Below are positions 15,951-24,221 of a DNA stretch of 64,000 nucleotides, in pieces. Position 1 is the first letter of the stretch. Each line of letters starts with the position of its first letter. The notes beneath the pieces were generated by a model. The model saw only the letters and a list, made by a program, of their open reading frames with translations. It ran no database searches and was not told the DNA's origin. This DNA is from Acetivibrio alkalicellulosi (GTDB lineage: Bacteria > Bacillota > Clostridia > Acetivibrionales > Acetivibrionaceae). The DNA is taken from contig VLTH01000003.1 in assembly GCA_008125075.1 (NCBI GenBank), forward strand, positions 344,035-408,034, given 5' to 3'. The translations under genes and the position numbers were made by a program.

Positions 15951-17304
15951 ATAAAGCCCCTCCAATTTCTTCAACATATTGTGAGTATAACCATCCCTCT
16001 TGACCGTTAGATGTTCTTACAAAAAGCCAACTGTTTTCTGATCCATCTATATATTCAACAATTGAGTTTTGAGGGAGAGAAGTTATTATAAGTGATGAAC
16101 TATTTGCTTCTTCTCTTAAATTTAAGCTTGTAGCAAAAACTCTGTAGTGAATTTTAGTTTCCTTAGCTGGCAAAACTAAATAATCTTCAATTTCAACTTC
16201 ATCTTCATCTGAAGTGGCTGCAAGAGTCTCTTTTCCACCTAAGAATTCATGTATTTCATCTAAGGCATAGACTAAAACCTCTTTTACAATAGAGTAAGCT
16301 TTAGCTTGTTCTTCTGCAAGATCTAAACCTGTATACCTATATGTAAGAATTTTCCCTGGCATTGTGAAAGATAAAAACAGGTAGAAAAAGATAAAAACCA
16401 CAATAATAAGTTTTTTATGCTTGACAACTAATCTGAAGGGAGCGAATAATATGTATAGTAAATTAAACATAAATTTCTTTAAACACATAGAAATACTGTT
16501 TGTTTTATGTGAGAGGTTGTCAATAGGTGTATGACTATATGATTTTCTAAGAGAACTTATTTCGTCTGTATGAGACTTATCTATATAATTAATAGACGTA
16601 GTATTAAGAGTTGTTTTATCATTTTTATCTCTTTTTTTTGATAGTAACAAATATATTTTTAAAATAATTTTAATAATCTGAATTATAAGCTTTTTTACTA
16701 ATACATAAGTCATTAAAAAAGACTTTTTAATAATTTTTGCCAAAAAGGAGGGGGTTTTTAGAATTATTTTTTTTAAATCTACAATTATATCATTTGAATA
16801 CTGAGAAAACCACTCCTTGACAGAAAAAGGAAGTTTTAAATCCACATCATCACTATTTCTAATACTGTTATTTTCAAGCTGTAGCTCAGAACTTAATAAA
16901 GAAGAAGCAAAGTTAAATTTTAAAGAAGGAAGATTGTCGCTAATAGTAATTTTATAAATATCTTCATAATTCTCTTTTCCTGAATATTTGTTTAGATATT
17001 TGTTGGTAATAAACATATCTATATTCCAGTGCTGGCATAGTACTTTAATTGTCCAGGCAGCAAGGTCTTTGTTTTTTTGATTTTCCAATGGATCATCTAA
17101 TAATTCTTTTAAGTGCATAATAGAATCTTTTAGTCTTAATTCATTTATACGCAAAATGGCAATGCGCCTTATAAATTCATCAGGGTTTTTTAAATAGGCA
17201 TCTAATTCTTTAATTGTTGTAAGTTTTTTAATTATCTTTTCAGTGTTTTTTTCAACACAATACCACTTTGGATAATTATCGAATATAGTATTTATAGAAG
17301 ACAT
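15943..17304 (-). CDS. Membrane protein with HEAT-like N-terminus and C-terminal SH3b domain
   Basis: Function unknown. The N-terminal ~100 residues are helical with HEAT-like spacing (DEFIRRIAILRINELRLKDSIMHLKELLDDP). A basic hydrophobic stretch follows (residues about 190-225), then a strong transmembrane helix near 295-315 (LIIVVFIFFYLFLSF). The extracytoplasmic C-terminus carries a bacterial SH3 domain (about 390-450: SLNLREEANSSSLIITSLPQNSIVEYI, GWLYSQYV), usually a cell-wall-binding or sensing module. The layout suggests a cytoplasmic-to-wall connector. First gene of a two-gene minus-strand operon. Confidence 0.75.
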   Translation of the reverse strand: MSSINTIFDNYPKWYCVEKNTEKIIKKLTTIKELDAYLKNPDEFIRRIAILRINELRLKDSIMHLKELLDDPLENQKNKDLAAWTIKVLCQHWNIDMFITNKYLNKYSGKENYEDIYKITISDNLPSLKFNFASSLLSSELQLENNSIRNSDDVDLKLPFSVKEWFSQYSNDIIVDLKKIILKTPSFLAKIIKKSFLMTYVLVKKLIIQIIKIILKIYLLLSKKRDKNDKTTLNTTSINYIDKSHTDEISSLRKSYSHTPIDNLSHKTNSISMCLKKFMFNLLYILFAPFRLVVKHKKLIIVVFIFFYLFLSFTMPGKILTYRYTGLDLAEEQAKAYSIVKEVLVYALDEIHEFLGGKETLAATSDEDEVEIEDYLVLPAKETKIHYRVFATSLNLREEANSSSLIITSLPQNSIVEYIDGSENSWLFVRTSNGQEGWLYSQYVEEIGGALYE

Positions 17305-17441
17305 TAGTTTTCACTTCCCAAAAAAAAATTCATAGTGCATGAATGTCTATTTATATAATATCATTTTTAGCAGTACTTTTATGTAGTTAATTAATACTAG
17401 AAGAAATTAGTAAGACAAAATTATAAAATAGGTATGTTTGT

Positions 17442-17480
17442 TCTATGTAACTATAGTACTTTTGAACTATAGTTACATAG
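17442..17480. promoter_or_regulatory. Perfect inverted repeat in the divergent region upstream of the PhoH gene
   Basis: CTATGTAACTATAGT and ACTATAGTTACATAG are exact complements of 15 bases separated by a short loop. The pair lies between the divergently transcribed SH3b operon and the PIN-PhoH gene. It could be an operator bound by a dimeric regulator or a palindromic repeat remnant; no second copy was noticed in the window. Confidence 0.55.
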
Positions 17481-17589
17481 TATATATTATATTTGTTTTA
17501 TATAATTGAATTGTTTTTCCGATATTTATAATATGGTATAATTTTATTATAGTTCATTTAAAAATTTGCACAGACAGGAGATGTTGAAT

Positions 17590-18966
17590 TTGAAAAAAAC
17601 TTTTGTGCTGGATACAAATGTACTTTTACAAACTCCGTATGCGTTATACTCTTTTGGAGACAACACTATTGTTATTCCCGAAGTAGTACTTGAAGAATTG
17701 GATAAGTTTAAAAAGGAAAATACTGAGCTAGGAGCAAATGCCAGACACGTAGCAAGATTACTTGACGAAATTAGATTAAATGGAAATCTTAATGAAGGTA
17801 TCCAACTAGAAAACGGAGGCACAATAAGAGTTGAATTAAATTATAATAATGTAGTAATTCCTGAGAGTTGGGACGACACTAATAATGACAATAGAATCTT
17901 GAAGGTATGTAAAGGCTTGCAGGAAAACGGAGAAAAGGTATTTTTAGTTACAAAAGATATATTTGAAAGAATTAAAGCAGATATTTTAGGTATTGTGGCA
18001 CAGGACTTTTTTGCAGAGCAGGTACCAGAATATGAGAAACAATACAGAGGAAGGCAGGATGTATATACTACAAAACAAAAACTAGATGAGTTTTATAGTA
18101 TAGGTTATGTTAAAAGTAATGATGTCTTTTCGTACAACTCTGATTTTACAAAAAAAATATCTCCCTCATTAGTATTAAATGAGTTTTTGATAATTCATTG
18201 CGAAACAAATGAAAAACAAACTGCATTAGGTCGTTTTGATGGAAAAAATATAGTACCGTTAACTTTTTTAAAGGAAAGGCCTTTTGGTGTATCACCTAGA
18301 AATGCAGGGCAAAAATTTATGCAAGAAGCGCTAATGATAGATGCAGATAAGGCACCATTGGTTATAGTTAAGGGCCCAGCTGGTACAGCAAAGACCTTTT
18401 ACTCTCTTGCTGTAGGGCTGCAAAAAATTATGGTTGAACAAAATAAATTATTTAGAAAGATATTGGTTTGCAGGCCAAATGTGAGATTAGATGAAGATAT
18501 AGGTTTTCTGCCGGGAACAGAACAAGACAAAATAGCTCCATATTTAAGACCTGTTATTGATAATTTAGAAGTATTAATTGATAACGACGAGAATGAAAGA
18601 TATAATAGTGAAAAAGAATTAAAAGACAAAATAGATGAATTGTTTGATCGAAAAATAATTAATACAGAAGCAATTGCTTTTATCAGGGGAAGATCGATAG
18701 TAAAGCAGTGGGTTATTATTGATGAAGCTCAAAATCTTACACCTAAGCAAGTAAAAGGCATTATTACAAGAGCTGGTGCTGGAACTAAAATAATATTAAT
18801 AGGAGATCCAGAGCAAATTGATCACCCGTTTCTTGACATTAGAACTAATGGATTATGCTATGCTTCTGAAAGAATGAAGGGTAGTCACTTATGCTATCAG
18901 ATTACACTAAATGATGAGGAGTGTGAGCGTTCTGAGCTAGCTTATGAGAGCGCTAAAAGAATGTAA
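17590..18966 (+). CDS. PIN domain + PhoH-type ATPase (YlaK-like)
   Basis: Predicted RNA-processing ATPase/nuclease. The N-terminal PIN ribonuclease domain (residues 1-~150) has FVLDTNVLLQ and VVLEELDKFK acidic positions. The C-terminal PhoH P-loop domain has GPAGTAKT at 262-269, Walker B WVIIDEAQNLTPKQVK and sensor IILIGDPEQID. The Walker A has Ala instead of the usual Gly before the Lys. I start at TTG 17590 (MKKTFVLDTNV) because AGGAG at 17576-17580 is 9 bases away; ATG 17581 would touch the ribosome site. Length 458 suits the family. Confidence 0.9.
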   Translation: MKKTFVLDTNVLLQTPYALYSFGDNTIVIPEVVLEELDKFKKENTELGANARHVARLLDEIRLNGNLNEGIQLENGGTIRVELNYNNVVIPESWDDTNNDNRILKVCKGLQENGEKVFLVTKDIFERIKADILGIVAQDFFAEQVPEYEKQYRGRQDVYTTKQKLDEFYSIGYVKSNDVFSYNSDFTKKISPSLVLNEFLIIHCETNEKQTALGRFDGKNIVPLTFLKERPFGVSPRNAGQKFMQEALMIDADKAPLVIVKGPAGTAKTFYSLAVGLQKIMVEQNKLFRKILVCRPNVRLDEDIGFLPGTEQDKIAPYLRPVIDNLEVLIDNDENERYNSEKELKDKIDELFDRKIINTEAIAFIRGRSIVKQWVIIDEAQNLTPKQVKGIITRAGAGTKIILIGDPEQIDHPFLDIRTNGLCYASERMKGSHLCYQITLNDEECERSELAYESAKRM

Positions 18967-19045
18967 GTGAACTCATTTAGGGCTTCAGGTGGAGACTCTA
19001 CTCCACCTGAAGGTTAGGAAAGTGAAGTATTAGGATAAGATAAAA
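18967..19045 (+). repeat. F4 hairpin repeat
   Basis: GTGAACTCATTTAG, then a perfect 12-bp hairpin (CTTCAGGTGGAG at 18983-18994, CTCCACCTGAAG at 19001-19012), then TTAGGATAAGATAAAA. The same blocks recur at 19259, 50489, 52049 and, diverged, at 34337. The hairpin directly follows the PIN-PhoH stop and may act as its 3' end, though it lacks a T run. Confidence 0.7.
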
Positions 19046-19258
19046 GCATATTAAATTTCATTATAAATAACAGAAAATATGAAATAAAAGAAGGATTTTT
19101 TTAAGTTCTACAGAATTATTATAAACTTGTAGGTAATGAAATTTGGCAAATATTTTTAATTATAGTTTTGAACTTTCTCAATAATTAATAAACATATTGA
19201 GTATAATATGTATAGAGACATGAAGGTGAGTAATAAACAAGATAATTTATTAGTATGA

Positions 19259-19325
19259 GTGAACTCGTTTAGCTAAAACGGGACATCGGGGCTTCAGGTG
19301 GATACTTAGAAGAAGATGGAAGGAA
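19259..19325 (+). repeat. F4 repeat upstream of the glycosyltransferase gene
   Basis: GTGAACTCGTTTAGCTAAAA, GGGGCTTCAGGTGGA and TTAGAAGAAGAT match the copy at 52049 upstream of nth. The right half of the hairpin is missing here. Between 19046 and 19258 I see nothing but AT-rich sequence. Confidence 0.65.
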
Positions 19326-19331
19326 TAAGTT

Positions 19332-19412
19332 GACAGGCATTCATAAAGCTCACCAACACAAGAAGAAAAATATAATGGAAATGAATGTCTAGGCACATGT
19401 GCTTGTTTGTAA
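19332..19412 (-). repeat. F5 repeat (palindromic half)
   Basis: GGCATTCATAAAGCTCACCAACA ... AAATGAATGTCT followed by GCACATGTGC. It is the reverse complement of the pattern at 44820-44890. Non-coding. The remaining ~90 bases before the next gene hold only AT-rich leader. Confidence 0.65.
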
Positions 19413-19499
19413 AGGGTAGCAAGTGCATTAGTTAAGAATATTTCAAATATCTGAATAACTAACGGCTGATATGTTTGTTAGGACTTGGAGGAGAAAATT

Positions 19500-20723
19500 A
19501 TGCGGATTCTAATGCTATCATGGGAATATCCGCCCAGAATTGTTGGAGGAATATCAAGGGTTGTACATGGTCTTGCTCAGAAATTAGGGGAGAGAGGAAA
19601 TGAAGTTCATGTAATTACTTGTTGGGAAATGGGCACTAGTGAATATGAGAAGGATGGAGATGTATATATTCATAGAATTCACTCATATGATGTAACTCCC
19701 AACAACTTTGTTGATTGGGTTCTCCAATTAAATTTTTCTTTGGTAGAACACGCTGTAAGGTTAATAAATGAAAGTGGCAAATTTGACATAATTCATGCAC
19801 ATGACTGGATAGTTGCTTTTGCAGCAAGAGTATTAAAACATTCATATTCAATTCCTCTTATTTCTACCATTCATGCTACTGAACATGGTAGAAACTGGGG
19901 TATTCATGATGATACACAAAGATATATAAATAATATTGAATGGTGGATGGCCTTTGAATCATGGAGAATTATTGTAAACAGTGAATACATGAAAATTGAA
20001 GTTAAGCAAGTATTTCAAATACCTGATGATAAAATAAACATAATACCAAATGGTGTGGATCTTGACAAGTTTGATGGTTATGATAAGGATATAGATTTTC
20101 GGCGAAATTATGCACAAGATAATGAAAAAATCATATTTTTTGTAGGAAGATTGGTAAATGAAAAAGGTGTGCATGTTTTAATTGACTCTATACCTAAAGT
20201 TTTACAACATTATAATGATGCACGATTTGTTATCGCTGGTAAAGGTCCTCAACTTGACCACTTAAAATGGAAAGTTAACAACATGTGCATTTCACATAAA
20301 GTATGCTTTACAGGATACATAAGTGATGAAGATCTTCTAAAGCTCTATAAGTGTGCTGATGTTGCAGTTTTTCCAAGTCTCTATGAGCCATTTGGTATTG
20401 TTGCATTAGAAGGTATGGTGGCGAACGTTCCTGTTGTTGTTTCCGATACAGGTGGTTTAGGTGGAATAGTTGAACATGGAGTGGATGGAATGAAGTCTTA
20501 TACAGGTAATTCAAATTCTCTTGCTGATAGTATACTGGAAATACTTCATAACCCTGACAAGGCAGATAAAATGAAAGAGAAGGCAATGGAAAAAGTGCAT
20601 ACAATTTATAATTGGAAAATAATAACTGATAAGACAATACAAGTATATGAGAACATTATCAAAGAGAGTAAGCAAGTGGATTGGAATAAGTCGGATTTAA
20701 AAAAAGATTTGGACAGAGTGTAA
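19500..20723 (+). CDS. GT4-family glycosyltransferase
   Basis: Retaining GT-B glycosyltransferase of about 407 residues. The N-terminal Rossmann half starts MRILMLSWEYPPRIVGGISRVV; the C-terminal nucleotide-sugar half has FFVGRLVNEKGVHVLI, GYISDEDLLKLY and the E-x7-E signature in PSLYEPFGIVALEGMVANVPVVVS. It resembles the glycogen-synthase-like clade found in clostridia; acceptor and donor cannot be told from sequence. ATG 19500 is chosen over TTG 19485 because GGAGGAG lies between them with good spacing. Preceded by F4 and F5 repeats, and transcribed alone. Confidence 0.88.
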   Translation: MRILMLSWEYPPRIVGGISRVVHGLAQKLGERGNEVHVITCWEMGTSEYEKDGDVYIHRIHSYDVTPNNFVDWVLQLNFSLVEHAVRLINESGKFDIIHAHDWIVAFAARVLKHSYSIPLISTIHATEHGRNWGIHDDTQRYINNIEWWMAFESWRIIVNSEYMKIEVKQVFQIPDDKINIIPNGVDLDKFDGYDKDIDFRRNYAQDNEKIIFFVGRLVNEKGVHVLIDSIPKVLQHYNDARFVIAGKGPQLDHLKWKVNNMCISHKVCFTGYISDEDLLKLYKCADVAVFPSLYEPFGIVALEGMVANVPVVVSDTGGLGGIVEHGVDGMKSYTGNSNSLADSILEILHNPDKADKMKEKAMEKVHTIYNWKIITDKTIQVYENIIKESKQVDWNKSDLKKDLDRV

Positions 20724-21320
20724 ATTTTTCTATTATAACAGTTGACCTTTTTAAATAAATTAGGTAAAATTGAATTAAATAAAGTAAAAAAAATATAAAT
20801 AGAATACAAAAAATTACAATAGGGTATATGTTAATGGGGAAGATGTTTCTTTTTCCTATATTGAAATTATTATTGTTTTATATTTTTATATAATACTTGA
20901 ATTAAATTTACCAGATACAGGGATCTTTGAAAAGTAAATATATCATATTTCGGTAAACTTATTATTAGTTTTGAATTTTACGCAACAATGTTCTACTATT
21001 TGTGTCAGTAAATACCGTTAGTTTTTCGTTATAGAAACCAATCAAGCTAGTTCATATCTCATTTATGGTTTTGTCATTAGGTTTTAGACCAATTCTTTGT
21101 TTTCCAATATTGTATTACTGTACGTATAAGCAGTTAATAATTGTTAATAAGGGTTGATCATTATGACTTCAAGATTAATTGTAAGACAATAACTTTATGT
21201 AATAGGCTGAAGTTAATATTTGTAAAGTTATTACTAACCGAAAGGGTATATTTCTTTTTTAGTCTTATGTATTTAGTGTAAATTTATATATTAATTCATT
21301 TCTAAAAGGAGGAAAAAGGA
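20724..21320. other. Gene-free stretch upstream of the first GH9 gene
   Basis: About 600 bases, very AT-rich. No reading frame, dispersed repeat or strong terminator is recognised. AAAGGAGGAAAAAGG at about 21306-21320 is the ribosome site of the next gene. Cellulosome genes in this group are often driven by alternative SigI factors, but I cannot define such a promoter here with confidence. Confidence 0.5.
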
Positions 21321-23876
21321 ATGTTAAAAAAATTAACATTGGTATGTGTTCTTGTGTTTGCTTTATTAGCAACTTCAGTGATGACTTTTTCAGCAGACAT
21401 AATTACCAACAGAACTTTTGACGGAGGAGTTGGGCTTCCTTGGCACATTGTTGAGGACTACCCAGCACAAGCTGATTTTGAAATAACAAACAATCAGTTT
21501 ATAGTCGAAGTAAAAGAAACTGGGGGTACTCAGTGGGCTGTTCAATTCAGACATAGACAGATCCCTATCGTATCAGGTTGGACTTATGAGTTATCATTTA
21601 CTGTAGAAGCAAGCAGAAGTGCAAAAGTTTATACTAAAATAGGTGAAATGGGAGATCCGTATACTGAATACTGGAATAACAATTGGAATGGTTATGATGT
21701 TCAAGCTAATAGCCCATTAACTGTTAATGCTACCTTCACTGCAAATGCCAATAATCCTATAGCTGAGTGGGCTTTTCACCTTGGTGATGACGGACAGGCA
21801 AGAGTTGAGAAGGGAACAGTTTTAAAATTTAGCAATATGAGACTTTATTCTCCTCAATATACACCACCACCACCACCTACACCTACACCAAGAAGAGAAA
21901 TCCGTGTAAATCAGGTTGGTTATTTTACAAATGGTGCTAAAAAAGCTACTTTAATTGGTTCTGCTTCTCAGTGGGAACTAAAAAATAGTGGTGGTACTAC
22001 AGTTGCAAGTGGATCAACTACTCCATTTGGTTTGGATAGAGATTCACAAGACACTGTACAAATAATTGACTTTTCAAGCTATACTACTCCAGGTACAGGT
22101 TACTATTTAGTAGCTGGAAATGAAAGAAGTTATCCTTTTGATATAGGTAATGATATCTATGGTACAATGATGTATGACGCATTAAAGTACTTCTATTACA
22201 ACAGAGCAGCACAGCCAATTGAAGCTGCATATGCGCATGATCCAAGTTTTGCTCGTCCAGCAGGGCATACAAATGATGTAGCTACAGTTCTTTCAGAGCG
22301 TGGTTATACTGGTGGATTCACACAAAACGTAACTGGTGGATGGTATGATGCAGGTGACTATGGAAGATATGTTGTTAACGGTGGTATATCCACATGGACA
22401 ATGCAAAATCAATACGAACGTGCATTAAAAAGAGGTTCACTTGCTACATATTATGGAGACGGTAAATTAAATATACCTGAAAGTGGTAATGGAAGAGCAG
22501 ATATTCTTGACGAAACTCGTGTAAATTCAGAATTTATGTTAAAGATGCAAGTTCCTGATGGACGTCCTTTAGCAGGTATGGCTTTCCACAAAACTCATGA
22601 TGAGCGCTGGACAGCTCTAGCTCTTGGGCCTCACGAAAGTATAGACCAACCACGTGTTATAAAGCCTCCTAGTACAGCTGCTACACTAAACCTTGCAGCA
22701 GTAGCGGCACAGGCAGCACGTATCTGGAAAGACATAGATCCAGCGTTTGCTAATCAGTGTCTTGTGGCAGCAGAAAAAGCATGGGATGCAGCTGTTGCAA
22801 ATCCTACAATGTATGCTCCATTTGGGGATAATGTAGGTGGAGGACCTTACGGTGATGATTATGTTATTGATGATTTCTATTGGGCAGCAAGTGAATTGTT
22901 AATAACTACTGGTGATACTAAGTACTTAAATCACATAAAACAATCTCGTTACTTCTTAAAAATGCCTGACGAATTGACAGGTGGAGAAGCAGCATTAGGT
23001 CTTGTAGGTGCTTTTGATTGGGGTAACACAGCAGGTGCAGGTACATTATCACTTGCTCTTCATGAGCCATCTCAATTGACAGCTGCTGAAATATCAACTG
23101 CAAAAGCAAACATTGCTGCAGCTTGTGATGTATGGATTGGCTACCAACAAAATCAAGGATATGGAATTACAATTCAACAAAGACCTGTTTTCTATGACAA
23201 TCCAAATCTTGTTGGTTATCCATGGGGTTCAAACTCATTTGTATTAAATCAAGGTATTACATTTGCATATGCATATGACTACACAGGAAATGCTAAATAC
23301 TTAAATGCATTAACAGAAGCTATGGATTATATTATGGGACGTAACCCAATGAATCAGAGTTATGTATCTGGTTATGGTTCAGTGCCACTACTAAATCCTC
23401 ATCACCGTTGGTTTTCATACCAAGCTGACCCGGACTATCCTAAAGCACCTCCAGGATGGGTATCTGGTGGACCAAACTCTGGACTTCAAGATCCATGGGT
23501 TAAAGGTTCTGGATGGCAACCAGGTGGATATCCACCACAAAAATGCTTCATGGATCATATTGAATCATGGTCAACAAATGAAGTAACAATCAACTGGAAT
23601 GCTCCATTTGCTTGGGTAACAGGATACTTAACAGAAGTTATGCAAGGTGGAATAACACCACCAACAACAACACCACCAAATGATTTTATACTTGGAGACT
23701 TAAACGGAGATGGACTTGTAAACTCAACAGATGCAATATTAATGAGAAGACACATTCTTGAAATATCTGTTGATATTAATTTACAAGCAGCTGACGTTAA
23801 TAGAGATGGAGTTGTTAACTCAACTGACTATATCTTATTAAGAAGATACATTCTTGAAATAATAACAAGCTTCTAA
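21321..23876 (+). CDS. celK: Cellulosomal GH9 cellobiohydrolase, CBM4-Ig-GH9-dockerin I (CelK/CbhA-like)
   Basis: Secreted cellulase predicted to release cellobiose from cellulose. Signal peptide 1-25; CBM4 about 28-177; Pro/Thr linker; Ig-like CelD_N about 190-275 (REIRVNQVGYF); GH9 (alpha/alpha)6 domain about 280-775; linker; type I dockerin about 790-851 with two Ca-binding repeats (DLNGDGLVNSTD, DVNRDGVVNSTD). Catalytic residues are present: D343 and D346 in WYDAGDYG, HHR at 694-696 in NPHHRW, and acid E754 in WSTNE. The 851-residue architecture equals C. thermocellum CelK; in that species celK and cbhA are neighbours too. Its own terminator follows. Exo-activity is inferred from architecture. 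Confidence 0.93.
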   Translation: MLKKLTLVCVLVFALLATSVMTFSADIITNRTFDGGVGLPWHIVEDYPAQADFEITNNQFIVEVKETGGTQWAVQFRHRQIPIVSGWTYELSFTVEASRSAKVYTKIGEMGDPYTEYWNNNWNGYDVQANSPLTVNATFTANANNPIAEWAFHLGDDGQARVEKGTVLKFSNMRLYSPQYTPPPPPTPTPRREIRVNQVGYFTNGAKKATLIGSASQWELKNSGGTTVASGSTTPFGLDRDSQDTVQIIDFSSYTTPGTGYYLVAGNERSYPFDIGNDIYGTMMYDALKYFYYNRAAQPIEAAYAHDPSFARPAGHTNDVATVLSERGYTGGFTQNVTGGWYDAGDYGRYVVNGGISTWTMQNQYERALKRGSLATYYGDGKLNIPESGNGRADILDETRVNSEFMLKMQVPDGRPLAGMAFHKTHDERWTALALGPHESIDQPRVIKPPSTAATLNLAAVAAQAARIWKDIDPAFANQCLVAAEKAWDAAVANPTMYAPFGDNVGGGPYGDDYVIDDFYWAASELLITTGDTKYLNHIKQSRYFLKMPDELTGGEAALGLVGAFDWGNTAGAGTLSLALHEPSQLTAAEISTAKANIAAACDVWIGYQQNQGYGITIQQRPVFYDNPNLVGYPWGSNSFVLNQGITFAYAYDYTGNAKYLNALTEAMDYIMGRNPMNQSYVSGYGSVPLLNPHHRWFSYQADPDYPKAPPGWVSGGPNSGLQDPWVKGSGWQPGGYPPQKCFMDHIESWSTNEVTINWNAPFAWVTGYLTEVMQGGITPPTTTPPNDFILGDLNGDGLVNSTDAILMRRHILEISVDINLQAADVNRDGVVNSTDYILLRRYILEIITSF

Positions 23877-23890
23877 TTTATAGTTTGTGA

Positions 23891-23936
23891 AAAGAGAGAC
23901 CAACAAATACTGTTGGTCTCTTTTTTATATATTGTA
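23891..23936 (+). terminator. Intrinsic terminator of the first GH9 gene
   Basis: AAAGAGAGACCAACA pairs with TGTTGGTCTCTTT around AATAC, followed by TTTTTT. It separates the two GH9 genes into distinct transcripts. The rest of the gap to 24221 is AT-rich with no other recognisable feature. Confidence 0.92.
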
Positions 23937-24221
23937 ATACATAACAGAATTATGTTATAATTTTAATAGACATATTATAACATAGTTCTATTTTTTTAGT
24001 GTTAATATTAGGTTTCGCTATTATTTATGCTATTATTTATTCTAAACTTTTTACCACCAAATCAATAAAAAAAGTATTATAATCATTTTTATAATGTATA
24101 TGAAATCAGATTATGTTTAAATTCCTTGTTCTGAAATGGGAGGTGATTACTTTACAATACAAACAAGATAAAATATGGATAAAAATGTAAAGAATAAAAA
24201 TTAAAAGGGGGAGAAAGTGAG

